From the NCBI RefSeq assembly GCF_024385525.1, contig NZ_JANFLU010000012.1:117750-181749 (forward strand): a stretch of DNA of 64,000 nucleotides, read 5' to 3'. Below are positions 17,128 to 26,660 of this stretch, in pieces (position 1 is the stretch's first letter; each line of letters opens with the position of its first letter). A model generated the notes under the pieces. That model ran no database searches and was not told the DNA's origin. It was given only the letters and a program-made list of their open reading frames with translations. A program made the position numbers and the translations under genes. This DNA comes from Arthrobacter sp. zg-Y238. Its GTDB lineage: Bacteria > Actinomycetota > Actinomycetes > Actinomycetales > Micrococcaceae.

Positions 17128-18482
17128 TTATCCGCTTGATCGGCGGAACGCCGATGCTTGGCCCGACCGATACCACCTGGCGCGGCGCCTTCGAGGAGGT
17201 GGACGCCTACGATCTCGACGACGACGCCGCCCGCGCCCGGATCCTCTCGGCCGACGCCCTGGTGATCGGCGGCGGCGTAGACCATCTCCTGCTGGGCAGG
17301 CACCGCGAAGCGCTCACCGGCTTCGTCCGCGCCGGCGGCCGGGTGCTGGTCAACGGACAGGTGGTGAAGCCGTTCATCGACGGGTTGGCGGTCTGGCGGA
17401 AGCTGGAATTCCGCGGCGCGCAGGATGTTCGGCCGCATCCGGTCTCTCCGCATCCGGTGTGGGCAGGCATTGACTACCGGGACCTGCACTACCGCACCGG
17501 GGTGCCCGGAACCCACAGCTACGAGCGGTTGGAGGAGATCGGCGTCGCCGGTTTCTACGGCCGCGGCTACCACGTGGACCTGCCCGAGAATGCGACCGTG
17601 GTGACAGGCATCGGCCAGTACCGGCTCCCGCTGGACTACAGCTACACCTTGGGGAACGGGGAAGTGCTCGTCCACGGCGGCAATGACCTGGAGAGCTTCA
17701 GCGACGATCAATATTCCACCCGCGTGCTGGGACCGAACCTGGTGCAGTGGCTGGAAGGCGGAGTGCGGGACACAGTTGAGCTGAAGCCAGCAGTACCGGC
17801 AGCCGCCGCCGGCCCCCGCCTGCCCGGAGCCGCTCGCGCAGCGGGGCAGGCAGCCCCGCGGATCGGGCTGCTGCACTGCGGCACGTTCCCGCCCCTGCGG
17901 ACCCTGGCCGACCCGGCCCTGGCACCGTACCGGCTGGAATCCGTCTACCTGCCGGACGTCGATCCGGCCGTACTCGCGGACCTGGATGTGGTGATTGTCA
18001 GCGACCGGCTGCATCAGGGGCAGCTCGCCCGCTTTGTTCCGGCGATCCTGGCGGCACTGCAGGACCCGGCCAAAACCGTGATCGTGCTCGGCGAGAACAA
18101 GGTCGAACAGTGGCTGCCCGGCGTCGGCTACAGTTTCCGCCCCACGGTGTTCTGGATGTGGCGCACCGGCGAGGACAACGGCACCCGGCTGCGGCTGCCG
18201 GAGGATCCGATGTGGGAATTCCTCACCCCGTGGTCCGTCTCCTGGCATCACCACGGTCTGCTGCACCCGCGCCCCGGCGCCCGTTCGCTGGTGGTGATGG
18301 AAGAGGACGGCGCCGAGTCGGGCTCGCTGCTGTACGTGGACGAGGTGAACCAGCCGGCCCGCCTGCTGGTGACCACGATGGACCCGGTCTACCACCACGG
18401 ATCCGGCTTTATGCCCGGTGCATCCCAGCTGCTGTACTCGCTGCTTCGCTGGGTGACGGCCACGCATGCAGCGGAGGCTTAG
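17124..18482 (+). CDS. uncharacterised siderophore-operon protein, two GATase1/ThuA-like halves
   Basis: A 452-residue cytosolic protein with no recognised name. The N-half (about 1-215) has Rossmann-like features: IIRLIGGTPMLGPTD, SADALVIGGGVDHLLLG, FVRAGGRVLVNGQVV, GNGEVLVHGGNDLESFSDD. The C-half (about 245-452) repeats the plan: IGLLHCGTFPPL, LDVVIVSDRLHQGQL, KTVIVLGENKVEQWLPG, ARLLVTTMDPVYHHGSG. This suggests an internal duplication of a class-I-amidotransferase/ThuA-like fold, without an obvious catalytic Cys triad. A His cluster SWHHHGLLHPRPG is notable. GTG at 17124 follows GAAAGGAA and overlaps the ATPase stop, so co-translation with the iron transporter is likely. A role in siderophore handling is inference only. 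Confidence 0.6.
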   Translation: MIIRLIGGTPMLGPTDTTWRGAFEEVDAYDLDDDAARARILSADALVIGGGVDHLLLGRHREALTGFVRAGGRVLVNGQVVKPFIDGLAVWRKLEFRGAQDVRPHPVSPHPVWAGIDYRDLHYRTGVPGTHSYERLEEIGVAGFYGRGYHVDLPENATVVTGIGQYRLPLDYSYTLGNGEVLVHGGNDLESFSDDQYSTRVLGPNLVQWLEGGVRDTVELKPAVPAAAAGPRLPGAARAAGQAAPRIGLLHCGTFPPLRTLADPALAPYRLESVYLPDVDPAVLADLDVVIVSDRLHQGQLARFVPAILAALQDPAKTVIVLGENKVEQWLPGVGYSFRPTVFWMWRTGEDNGTRLRLPEDPMWEFLTPWSVSWHHHGLLHPRPGARSLVVMEEDGAESGSLLYVDEVNQPARLLVTTMDPVYHHGSGFMPGASQLLYSLLRWVTATHAAEA

Positions 18483-18488
18483 CCCGAG

Positions 18489-19085
18489 TCAGCCGGCCAC
18501 GAGCCGGACGGCGAGGACCAGCATAACGACGCCGATCAGCAGGTCCACAATCTGCCAGGTACGCGGCCGGTTCAGCACCGTGGATAAGCTGCGCGCACCG
18601 TAGCCCAGCGCCGTAAACCAGAGCACGCTTCCGACCACGGCACCGGCCGCGAAAATCCAGCGTGTGTCGGAACCGTAGTGGTTCGCCAGGCTGCCCAGCA
18701 GCACCACGGTGTCCAGATAGACGTGCGGGTTCAGGAACGTCAGGGCAAGGGTGGTCAGGATGACGGTGCCCTTCGCCCTCGGTGCTTGTGCTTCCAGCAC
18801 CGACGGCTTGGCGGCGGAGATCAGCGATCGGATGCCCCACCAGGCGAGATAGGCGGCGCCGGCCCAGCGCAGGATTTCCAGGACCGCCGGGAACCGGGAC
18901 ACCAATGCCCCGATCCCGGCGGTGCCGCCCAGGATCAACAGGGCGTCGCTGACGATGCACAGGGCCACCACCACGCCGATGTGCTCGCGCCGCAGCCCCT
19001 GCCGCAGGACGAAGGCATTCTGCGCTCCGATGGCCACGATCAGTCCGAGGCCGGTGACCATTCCGGTTACCCAAATACTCAACAT
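18489..19085 (-). CDS. lysE: LysE/ArgO-family basic amino acid exporter
   Basis: A 198-residue six-helix membrane protein. The family N-terminus is clear: GLGLIVAIGAQNAFVLRQGLRREH, then LRWAGAAYLAWWGIRSL and LTFLNPHVYLDTVVLLGSLA. LysE of Corynebacterium glutamicum and ArgO of E. coli export lysine/arginine when intracellular levels rise. The adjacent divergent LysR-type gene is the expected lysG/argP partner, which strengthens the assignment. ATG start at 19085; 69 bp separate the two starts, holding both promoters. Confidence 0.9.
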   Translation of the reverse strand: MLSIWVTGMVTGLGLIVAIGAQNAFVLRQGLRREHIGVVVALCIVSDALLILGGTAGIGALVSRFPAVLEILRWAGAAYLAWWGIRSLISAAKPSVLEAQAPRAKGTVILTTLALTFLNPHVYLDTVVLLGSLANHYGSDTRWIFAAGAVVGSVLWFTALGYGARSLSTVLNRPRTWQIVDLLIGVVMLVLAVRLVAG

Positions 19086-19154
19086 CCCTCGACGGTAACC
19101 AGCTAGATCGGTTCAGACAAACGAATCATTTGAAGGATGCATTAGGTTTGCTTC

Positions 19155-20021
19155 ATGAACTTCGAGCATCTCCGTGCGCTGGCCGCCGTCGTCGACGAGG
19201 GAACCTTCGAAGCAGCGGCGGACCGGCTGCACATCAGCCCGTCCGCGGTAAGCCAGCGCATCAAGGCGCTGGAAAGCTCCGTGGGCCAGGTTGTCGTCCG
19301 CCGCGGGGTGCCCTGCACGCCCACGGACGCAGGCGCGGTCCTGCTGCGCATGGCGCGGCAGGTGCAGTTGCTGGAGGGGGAAGCCCGTTCCGCGCTCTCG
19401 GGCGGCACGTCTCCGCGGACGACGACGCCGGTGGCCGTCAATGCGGACTCCCTCGCCACGTGGTTTCTACCCGTCCTCTCCGAAGCAGCCGAGTGGACGG
19501 ACAGCACCCTGGACCTGCAGGTGGAAGACCAGGACCACAGCGCGCAGCTGTTGCGCCAGGGAGACGTCATCGGCGCCGTCACCGCCGACCCAACACCGGT
19601 CAACGGCTGCAGGGTCGAGGCATTGGGCGCCATGCGCTATCTCCCGGTGGCGACGCCGGACCTGCAGCAGCGCTTCACGCGTGGGGATGGCATCGATTGG
19701 GCAGCCATGCCGGTGGTTCAGTTCAATGCCAAGGACGATCTGCAGCGCCGGTTCCTGCAGACGCGCGGCGTCGATGGAGGACCGCCACGGCACACTATCC
19801 CCTCCTCGGAGGCCTTCGTGGCGGCGGTCCGTGCAGGGCTCGGCTGGGGCATGCTCCCGGAACTGCAACTGGGCAACGGGCTCAAGGACGGGACGCTGGT
19901 GCTGCTCGACGAGCAGGCGCACCGGGACGTCCTGCTGTACTGGCAGGCCTGGAAGCTGGACTCGGAACGGCTGCACCGCATCGGTGACTCCGTCCGGCGG
20001 GCCGCCCGGCAGCTGAGGTAA
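19155..20021 (+). CDS. lysG: LysR-family regulator LysG/ArgP
   Basis: A 288-residue LysR-type activator. The winged helix-turn-helix spans residues 1-60 (FEHLRALAAVVDEGTFEAAA, then LHISPSAVSQRIKALES, the recognition helix). The C-terminal effector domain includes SLATWFLPVLSEAAEW and GLGWGMLPELQLGNGL, characteristic of the ArgP/LysG/IciA group. It is expected to bind lysine or arginine and activate the divergent exporter gene. ATG start at 19155. Confidence 0.88.
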   Translation: MNFEHLRALAAVVDEGTFEAAADRLHISPSAVSQRIKALESSVGQVVVRRGVPCTPTDAGAVLLRMARQVQLLEGEARSALSGGTSPRTTTPVAVNADSLATWFLPVLSEAAEWTDSTLDLQVEDQDHSAQLLRQGDVIGAVTADPTPVNGCRVEALGAMRYLPVATPDLQQRFTRGDGIDWAAMPVVQFNAKDDLQRRFLQTRGVDGGPPRHTIPSSEAFVAAVRAGLGWGMLPELQLGNGLKDGTLVLLDEQAHRDVLLYWQAWKLDSERLHRIGDSVRRAARQLR

Positions 20022-20071
20022 AGACGGCTGGGTCCGGAGCGGCCGGCTGGCGTGGTGGAGAAGGAGTGCGG

Positions 20072-20866
20072 TTAAGGAAACGGCTGGCAGTGCGGGCAGT
20101 AATACAGGTCCCGCATTTCCATCTCGTTGTCGCCGAGCAGCTCATGCGCCACCTTGGTGCCGCAGCGCAGGCAGCCCCGCCGTTCCCGGTTATAGACCCA
20201 GAGCTGGTCCCGGCCCATGGCGCCGGTGGTGATCCGGCGGGAGCGGGCCTTGTTGACCTCCAGGAGCCGCTTGGACAGGTTCACCAGCCGCGGCAGATCC
20301 GGCACGTCGGAGACCGGGGTCAGCGGGTGGATGCCGGCCAGGAAGCACAGCTCGCACCGGTAGATGTTGCCGATGCCGGCGAGGTTCCGCTGGTCCAGCA
20401 GCGCCAGACCGATGGGCCGGTCCGGCTGCGCCGAGATCCGGCGCAGCGCCTCATCCGCGTCCCAGTCCGGTCCCAGCAGGTCCGGACCAAGATAGCCGAC
20501 GGCGTCGTCTTCGTCCTTGCGGGCCAGCACCCGGAGGAACCCTAAGTCGAACCCGACCACCTGGTGGGTGTCCGTTTCCAGGATGCAGCGGGCCTTGAAC
20601 GCCGGCCGCCGCCACTTCTCGCCGCGGGCGTACACGTGCCAAAGCCCCTCCATTTTCAGGTGCGAGTGGAGGATCCAGCCGTCCACGGGATCGCCGCCGC
20701 GGATCAGCAGATGCTTGCCGCGGGACACGACGTCCTGCACGGCGGAACCGGTCAAATCCGTGGTGGCGAATTTCGGGACGCGGATATCGCACCGGGTCAG
20801 CTCTTTGCCGGCCAGGACGGCATTGAGGTCTCTCGCTGCCCGCCAGATGGTATCGCCTTCAGGCAC
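20072..20866 (-). CDS. nei: Fpg/Nei-family DNA glycosylase
   Basis: A 264-residue bifunctional DNA glycosylase/AP lyase for oxidised bases. The mature N-terminus PEGDTIWRAA provides the catalytic Pro2 and Glu3. LHSHLKMEGLWHVY and DQRNLAGIGNIYRCELCFLAGIHP (helix-two-turns-helix) follow, and the C-terminal zinc finger is C-x2-C ... C-x2-C (CLRCG and YYCPHC). The EGDTIWR start points to the Nei (endonuclease VIII) branch. Start is GTG at 20866. It lies 38 bp downstream of lhr on the same strand, a neighbourhood also found in Mycobacterium tuberculosis. Confidence 0.88.
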   Translation of the reverse strand: MPEGDTIWRAARDLNAVLAGKELTRCDIRVPKFATTDLTGSAVQDVVSRGKHLLIRGGDPVDGWILHSHLKMEGLWHVYARGEKWRRPAFKARCILETDTHQVVGFDLGFLRVLARKDEDDAVGYLGPDLLGPDWDADEALRRISAQPDRPIGLALLDQRNLAGIGNIYRCELCFLAGIHPLTPVSDVPDLPRLVNLSKRLLEVNKARSRRITTGAMGRDQLWVYNRERRGCLRCGTKVAHELLGDNEMEMRDLYYCPHCQPFP

Positions 20867-20904
20867 GGTTCCTCCCCGGGTCGACTATGCCCGGGACCGA
20901 CAGC

Positions 20905-23900
20905 TCAGACACGGTAGCGCAGTCCCTTCGGCGTGGTGTAGAAACCTGCGGCGGTCAGTGCCCGCGCGGCTTCCGTATCGAGGATATCCGTCCCGTTGAC
21001 CTTCTCGATGGCCATTTTCTCCGCCGCACCCCGTTGGATGATCCGCACCAGGGCGGCAGCGGAAAGCTCCAAAGCCGCCGGCTCCTCGGTGAAGGTCAGC
21101 AGTGTCTTGCCGCCGCGTTCGGCATACAGTGCCAGCTCGCCTTCGACCAGGACCACCAACGCTCCGGCTTTGCGGCCGGGCCGGTGTCCACCCTCCAGCG
21201 TGGGCCAGGGCAGGGCGGCGCCGTAGGGGTTCGCCGGATCGGTGGCGGCCAGTGCGACGGCGGACGGTTCCGGCTGCTTCAGCTGCGCATCTTCGGAGAA
21301 GGAGCGCAGCCGGTCCACCGTGGCGGGCACGGCGAACTGGGCCGCGCCGAGCTGCTCAATAAAGTAGCCGCGCCGGCACCTGCCCATTTCCTCCAGCCGG
21401 GCCAGCACCCGGTAGAGCAGGGCGAAGCCGCCGGGGGTGCCTTCACTGGCCACGGAGCCGCGGGTGACCACACCGTAACGGTCCAGCATCAGCTCGGCCG
21501 TGGCGTGCGCATGCAGGGTGGTGTCGGTTTCGACCTCGGGGAGCATGCTCCACCGCCCGGCGACCAGGGGCGGAGCGTTGCGGAGTGCCGGGGCCGACGC
21601 GCCGCCGCCGGCCGCCAGCCGCATGGAGCTGCCCGTCAGCGAGGCTCCCGGTGCCCGGCCGAGCCGTCCCATCCGGGCAGTGCGGGCACGCGGGGTTGCG
21701 GCCCGTTGCTTGTGGGCCGTTTTCCCGCCGGACAGCAGGGACCGCACGGGGGTGAAGGTGTCATTGCTGATCCGTCCGGCCCAGACGAGTTCCCAGAGGG
21801 CGGAAATAATGTTGGCATCCGTTTCGGCCATGCCGTCCGCGGCGAGACCGTCGCCGAGCTGGCGGAAGAAGTACGCGCCGCCGTTGCCCAGCAGCTCCAG
21901 CAGCCGCTGGTGCAGGCCGCCCGGCTCGAAATCAGGGGAGGGGTTGAGTGTCAGCGGTGCGTTTTCGGCCAGGTGCAGGGCAATCCAGCCGTCGTTGCCC
22001 GGCAGGGAGCCGGCGCCGGACCACACCACTTCGCCCGTGGCGGTCAGCTCGTCCAGCATGGCCGGGGCGTAGTCGCGCACCCGGGAGCCCAGGATCAGCG
22101 GTTCCCAGGCCGAGGCCGGGATCGGCACGCCGGAAAGCTGGTCGATCACCGTGGCCACGCCGTCGAGCCCGCGCAATGACGATCCCACGTTCTGCCAGGC
22201 CGGCAGGAACCGTCCGTAGGTGGCCGGGTCCACCGGTTCCACTTCGGAGCGCAGGGCGGCGAGCGAACTGCGGCGCAGCCGCCGCAGCACCTCGACGTCG
22301 CACCATTCGGTTCCGCCGGGAGCGCCGTGAACGGTGGCCGGGGGAGGAGAGTCGACGCCGTCGGCCGCGTCCAGCAGCAGCGTTTCAGCGGGGCGGAATT
22401 CGCCCTCCGCGACGCGTCCCTCGCCGGCCAGACGCTGCAGGGTGCCGGTGACGACGGCGACGCCGAGACCCAGCCGCGCGGCGGCTTCGGCGGCGGTGAA
22501 GGGTCCGTGGGTACGTGCATACCGGCCGACGAGGTCCCCGAGCGGATCCGCGACGGGCTCGATGAAGGCCAGCGGCACGCCCATCGGCAACGGAACACCG
22601 AGGGCGTCCCGCAGTCGGGCGGCGTCTTCGATGGCCGCATATCGGGTGTTGCCCGCCATTCCGATTTTCAAGGCCCGGTTGGCGCGGACCAGCTGCTCCA
22701 ACAGCTCTTCGGCGTCGGCAGGGGTGGCGGTGGACGGAGCCGGTTCCACCGCCGTCCCGGCGTCGTCCGCGGGAAGCTCCACCGGTTGCAGGCGGGCGGC
22801 TACCTCCGGAACGGACAACGGTCCGAGCAGCCGCAGCAGGTCCGCCACGCCTTCCAGCCCGCGGGCATGGCGGTCCGGAGCCAGCCGCTGGAGTTCACTC
22901 TCGATCCGGGCGATGATCCGCGCGTCCAGCAGTTCGCGCAGTTCGGCCCGGCCCAGCAGTTCATTGAGCAGCGTGGGGTCCAGGGACAGGGCGGCGGCCT
23001 TGCGTTCGGCCAGCGGTGAATCGCCCTCGTACAGGAAAGCGCCCACGTAGCCGAAGAGCATGGAGCGGGCGAACGGCGACGGCGAGGGCGTGGTGGTCTC
23101 CACGAGCCGGATCTCGCGCCGCTCAATCCCGGACGCAATGTCTTTCAACGCGGGCAGATCGTAGACATCCTGCAGGCATTCTCGCACCGTTTCCAGCAGG
23201 ATCGGGAACGTGGGGTACTTTTTGGCGACATCCAGCAGCTGCGCCGACCGCTGCCGCTGCTGCCAGAGCGGTGTCCGTTTGGACGGGTTCTGCCGCGGCA
23301 GCAGCAGCGCACGCGCCGCGCATTCCCGGAACCGCGAGGCGAACAGCGCCGACCCGCCCACCTCGGCGGTGACAATGGAGTCCAGTTCCTCCGGGTCGAA
23401 CAGGAACAGCTCGGCGCCGGGCGGTTCGTCCTCCATCAGCGGCACGCGCAGCACAATGCCGTCATCCGATGCCATGGCGGATCCGTCCAGCCCGTACCGG
23501 GCGTGCAGCCGCGCCCCGACGGCGAGTGCCCAGGGTGCATGGACCGGCATGCCGTACGGGCTGTGCAGGACTACCCGCCAGTCGCCCAGTTCGTCTTGGA
23601 AGCGTTCCACCACCAGCGACCGATCGTTCGGCACCACATCGGTGGCCTGCTGCTGATCGCGCAGGTACGTAATCAGGTTGCCGGCGGCCCAGTCATCCAG
23701 CCCGACGGCGGTCAGGCGTTCCCGGGCAGCGGCGTCATCAGCGGCCGCCATCTCGCGGACGAAGGCCCCCAGGGCGCGGCCCAGTTCCACCGGCCGGCCG
23801 AGGGTATCCCCGCGCCAGAACGGCAGTTTGCCCGGCTGGCCGAAGGCAGGGGAGACCAGCACCCGGTCATGGGTGATGTCTTCGATCCGCCAGCTCGTGG

Positions 23901-25794
23901 CGCCCAGGGCGAAAATGTCCCCGACCCGGGATTCGTAGACCATTTCCTCATCAAGTTCACCAACCCGGCGGCTGTTCTTGCCCTCGGAATCGCCCACCAG
24001 GTAAACACCGAACAGCCCGCGGTCCGGGATGGTGCCGCCGGAGGTGACGGCGAGGCGCTGCGCTCCGGGCCGGCCGGTGATGGTGCCTTCGGTGCGGTCC
24101 CAGACAATCCGGGGCCGCAGCTCGGCGAACTCGTCCGAGGGATACCGGCCGGAAAGCAGGTCCAGAGTGGCGTCGAACGCGGAGCGCGGCAGCCCGGCAA
24201 AGGGCGCGGATTGGCGGACGACGTCGAACCATTCCTCCACATCAATGGAACCCAGCGCTGCGGCGGCCACGGTCTGCTGGGCGAGGATGTCCAGCGGGTT
24301 GGCCGGAATGGCCAGGGGTTCGATCTGCCCGGCCAGCATCCGTTCCGCGGTGACCGCCGAGTTCAGCAGGTCGCCGCGGTGCTTGGGGAACATCACGCCC
24401 TGGGAGATTTCGCCCACCTGGTGCCCTGCCCGGCCCACCCGCTGCAGCCCGCTGGCCACCGACGGCGGCGATTCGACCTGCACCACCAGGTCCACCGCCC
24501 CCATGTCGATGCCGAGTTCCAGGGAGCTGGTGGCCACCACGCAGCGCAACCGGCCGGATTTCAGGTCATCTTCGATCAGGGCCCGCTGGTCCCGGGACAC
24601 CGAGCCGTGGTGCGCCCGCGCCAGCACGGGGTTGTCGTCTTCCACGGCAAGGTCCTCGCGCCGCAGCACGGACACCCCGGCCTGTGCCATGATCTGGGCC
24701 GGCGGGCGGGCGGCGGCGGGCACGGGTACTGCGGTCCCGTCAGTTCCGGTGGCCGCCTGCGCAGCCTCCAGCCGGAAGGCATGGATCTCGTTCAGGCGGG
24801 CAGTGATGCGCTCGGCCAGGCGCCGGGAGTTGGCAAACACGATGGTGGATCGGTTCGCCTCGATGAGGTCGACAATTTTCTCTTCCACGTGCGGCCAGAT
24901 GCTTGCCTGCGGAGCGTAGCCGCCCTCCACGGTGTCCTCCGTGGTGGGAGCGTTGCCCAGATCCGTCATGTCCTCCACCGGAACGGTGACGGTGAGGTTC
25001 CAGTTCTTCCGGGACTTCGGCGCAACGATCCGCACCGGGGCATTGCCGCCGAGGAAACGCGCCACGGTTTCGTGCGGCTCCACGGTGGCGGAGAGCCCGA
25101 TCCGCTGCACGGGCTTTTCCAGCATGGCATCCAGCCGGGCCAGCGTCACGGCCAGGTGGGCGCCGCGTTTGGTGCCTGCCACAGCGTGGACCTCGTCCAC
25201 GATCACGGTTTCCACTTCCGCCAGGGTTTCCCGGGCCTGAGATGTGAGCATCAGGAACAGGGATTCGGGCGTGGTGATGAGGATGTCCGGGGGCCGTGTC
25301 AGCAGGGCGCGCCGCTCATTCTGCGGGGTGTCGCCGGAACGGACGCCGACGGTGATGGACGGCGCCGGCAGACCCAGCCGTTTGGCGGTCTGGGTAATGC
25401 CGATCAACGGCGAGCGGAGGTTGCGTTCCACGTCCACGCCCAAGGCCTTCAGCGGGGAGATATACAGGACCTTGGTTTTGCGTTTGGGTTCCCGGGTACG
25501 CTTCCGCCCCGCCGGTTTGGGCGCGGATTCCGGCAGTTCCGGAAGCGGCAGTTCGGCGGGCGGCAGGCCTTCGGTGCCGGCAGTGGCGGCAGAGGCAATA
25601 AAGCTGTCCAGTGCCCAGAGGAACGCGGCCAGCGTTTTGCCCGACCCGGTGGGAGCAACCACCAGCGCATTGGCCCGCTCCGAGATCGCATCCCAAGCTC
25701 CCACCTGGGCCGGGGTGGGCGCAGTGAAGGCACCCTCGAACCATTCCCGGGTGGCGGGGGTGAACTTGGCTAGCACCGAAGATGCCGATGTCAT
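20905..25794 (-). CDS. lhr: large Lhr-type ATP-dependent helicase
   Basis: A 1629-residue SF2 helicase, length typical of long actinobacterial Lhr. N-terminal helicase core: FTPATREWFEGAFTAPTPAQ (Q-motif region), VVAPTGSGKTLAAFL (Walker A, about residue 50), IVDEVHAVAG (DEVH box, about 195), LSATVEP (motif III) and VQRVGRAGHQ-type motif VI read as GLQRVGRAGHQVG (about 470). Residues after about 620 hold the Lhr winged-helix/DEAD-associated region, and the last 600 residues are the Lhr C-terminal domain. Known members translocate 3'-5' on ssDNA and are linked to DNA damage response. ATG 25794 is preferred; GTG at 25812 is possible. Confidence 0.92.
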   Translation of the reverse strand: MTSASSVLAKFTPATREWFEGAFTAPTPAQVGAWDAISERANALVVAPTGSGKTLAAFLWALDSFIASAATAGTEGLPPAELPLPELPESAPKPAGRKRTREPKRKTKVLYISPLKALGVDVERNLRSPLIGITQTAKRLGLPAPSITVGVRSGDTPQNERRALLTRPPDILITTPESLFLMLTSQARETLAEVETVIVDEVHAVAGTKRGAHLAVTLARLDAMLEKPVQRIGLSATVEPHETVARFLGGNAPVRIVAPKSRKNWNLTVTVPVEDMTDLGNAPTTEDTVEGGYAPQASIWPHVEEKIVDLIEANRSTIVFANSRRLAERITARLNEIHAFRLEAAQAATGTDGTAVPVPAAARPPAQIMAQAGVSVLRREDLAVEDDNPVLARAHHGSVSRDQRALIEDDLKSGRLRCVVATSSLELGIDMGAVDLVVQVESPPSVASGLQRVGRAGHQVGEISQGVMFPKHRGDLLNSAVTAERMLAGQIEPLAIPANPLDILAQQTVAAAALGSIDVEEWFDVVRQSAPFAGLPRSAFDATLDLLSGRYPSDEFAELRPRIVWDRTEGTITGRPGAQRLAVTSGGTIPDRGLFGVYLVGDSEGKNSRRVGELDEEMVYESRVGDIFALGATSWRIEDITHDRVLVSPAFGQPGKLPFWRGDTLGRPVELGRALGAFVREMAAADDAAARERLTAVGLDDWAAGNLITYLRDQQQATDVVPNDRSLVVERFQDELGDWRVVLHSPYGMPVHAPWALAVGARLHARYGLDGSAMASDDGIVLRVPLMEDEPPGAELFLFDPEELDSIVTAEVGGSALFASRFRECAARALLLPRQNPSKRTPLWQQRQRSAQLLDVAKKYPTFPILLETVRECLQDVYDLPALKDIASGIERREIRLVETTTPSPSPFARSMLFGYVGAFLYEGDSPLAERKAAALSLDPTLLNELLGRAELRELLDARIIARIESELQRLAPDRHARGLEGVADLLRLLGPLSVPEVAARLQPVELPADDAGTAVEPAPSTATPADAEELLEQLVRANRALKIGMAGNTRYAAIEDAARLRDALGVPLPMGVPLAFIEPVADPLGDLVGRYARTHGPFTAAEAAARLGLGVAVVTGTLQRLAGEGRVAEGEFRPAETLLLDAADGVDSPPPATVHGAPGGTEWCDVEVLRRLRRSSLAALRSEVEPVDPATYGRFLPAWQNVGSSLRGLDGVATVIDQLSGVPIPASAWEPLILGSRVRDYAPAMLDELTATGEVVWSGAGSLPGNDGWIALHLAENAPLTLNPSPDFEPGGLHQRLLELLGNGGAYFFRQLGDGLAADGMAETDANIISALWELVWAGRISNDTFTPVRSLLSGGKTAHKQRAATPRARTARMGRLGRAPGASLTGSSMRLAAGGGASAPALRNAPPLVAGRWSMLPEVETDTTLHAHATAELMLDRYGVVTRGSVASEGTPGGFALLYRVLARLEEMGRCRRGYFIEQLGAAQFAVPATVDRLRSFSEDAQLKQPEPSAVALAATDPANPYGAALPWPTLEGGHRPGRKAGALVVLVEGELALYAERGGKTLLTFTEEPAALELSAAALVRIIQRGAAEKMAIEKVNGTDILDTEAARALTAAGFYTTPKGLRYRV

Positions 25795-25863
25795 GGCACT
25801 ATTCTTCCCCACCCCGGTGACAGTTTGGCCGCTGTCACCGGGGGTTCGGCTGCAGGCCGAAAA

Positions 25864-26538
25864 TCAGCGCGCCTGCAGGATCCCTACCTGCAGCAGCTCG
25901 ATATCCGTGTTGCTGCATCCCGTGGAGGCGTAGGGGACGGACAGGGAAGCGGTGTCCTCCGGCGGATAGACCAGCAGGGACGCTGTCTCCTGCACCTGGC
26001 AGTCTCCGTACTTCTGCGCCACGGTTTCCCGCAGTTCGGCGGCCGCTGCCTGCCCGGGTGCCAGCGTGACGGGAACGGCTGCCGCCGCCTCGGTCCGGGC
26101 GGCCGGTGCGCCCACCTGCTGTCCGGCGGCGTCGAGGTAGGAGACACCCGGGTAGCCGGCCACGGTGCAGGTACCGTCGGCGGAGATGTTGGTCAGCACC
26201 AGGACACGGGAGATGCCGTCCGCTCCGGCGCCGCCGGGAACATTCTCCACGGCGCCGGCAAGCATGTCGGCGGTGCAGGGAACGGGGCCAACGGCCGCCG
26301 CTCCGCCTGTGGCCGCCGGCGATGAAGACGAATCCGGAGCAGGTTCGGTGGATGCGGACGGCGCGGGTGTGGTCTCACTGGCTGATGACGACGGCGACGC
26401 TGACGCGCCGCCGTCGTCCCCTGAACCGCCGCAGCCGGCCAACGCGGAACCGGAGAGGGCCAGCAAAGCCACGAGGGCCAGTGCCTTGCGGGACGGGGAG
26501 GACTTTTTGACGGGGAATGCAGGTGCCGAGGTGATCAT
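25864..26538 (-). CDS. DUF4232-domain lipoprotein
   Basis: A 224-residue secreted lipoprotein. A basic N-terminus and hydrophobic core end in the lipobox LAGC (Cys36). A long Ser/Ala/Pro-rich linker follows (about 37-85), then a DUF4232-like beta-sandwich beginning VGPVPCTADML and including VLVLTNISADGTCTVAGYPGVSYLD and a terminal STGCSNTDIELLQVGIL. Conserved Cys residues suggest disulfides outside the membrane. Function unknown. Start ATG 26538 is preferred over an upstream ATG at 26574 because the GGTGAG SD and signal peptide fit it best. Confidence 0.8.
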   Translation of the reverse strand: MITSAPAFPVKKSSPSRKALALVALLALSGSALAGCGGSGDDGGASASPSSSASETTPAPSASTEPAPDSSSSPAATGGAAAVGPVPCTADMLAGAVENVPGGAGADGISRVLVLTNISADGTCTVAGYPGVSYLDAAGQQVGAPAARTEAAAAVPVTLAPGQAAAAELRETVAQKYGDCQVQETASLLVYPPEDTASLSVPYASTGCSNTDIELLQVGILQAR

Positions 26539-26660
26539 GCTCTCACCTTTCCCGCCGGGCCCGGTTTGCGTCAATCCGCCCCGCCCGGCAGGACGGAATG
26601 ACGCAAAACCGTTACGGGGAGTGGCCGCAGGCGTCCTGCGTGCCCGGTCAGGGCAGCAGG

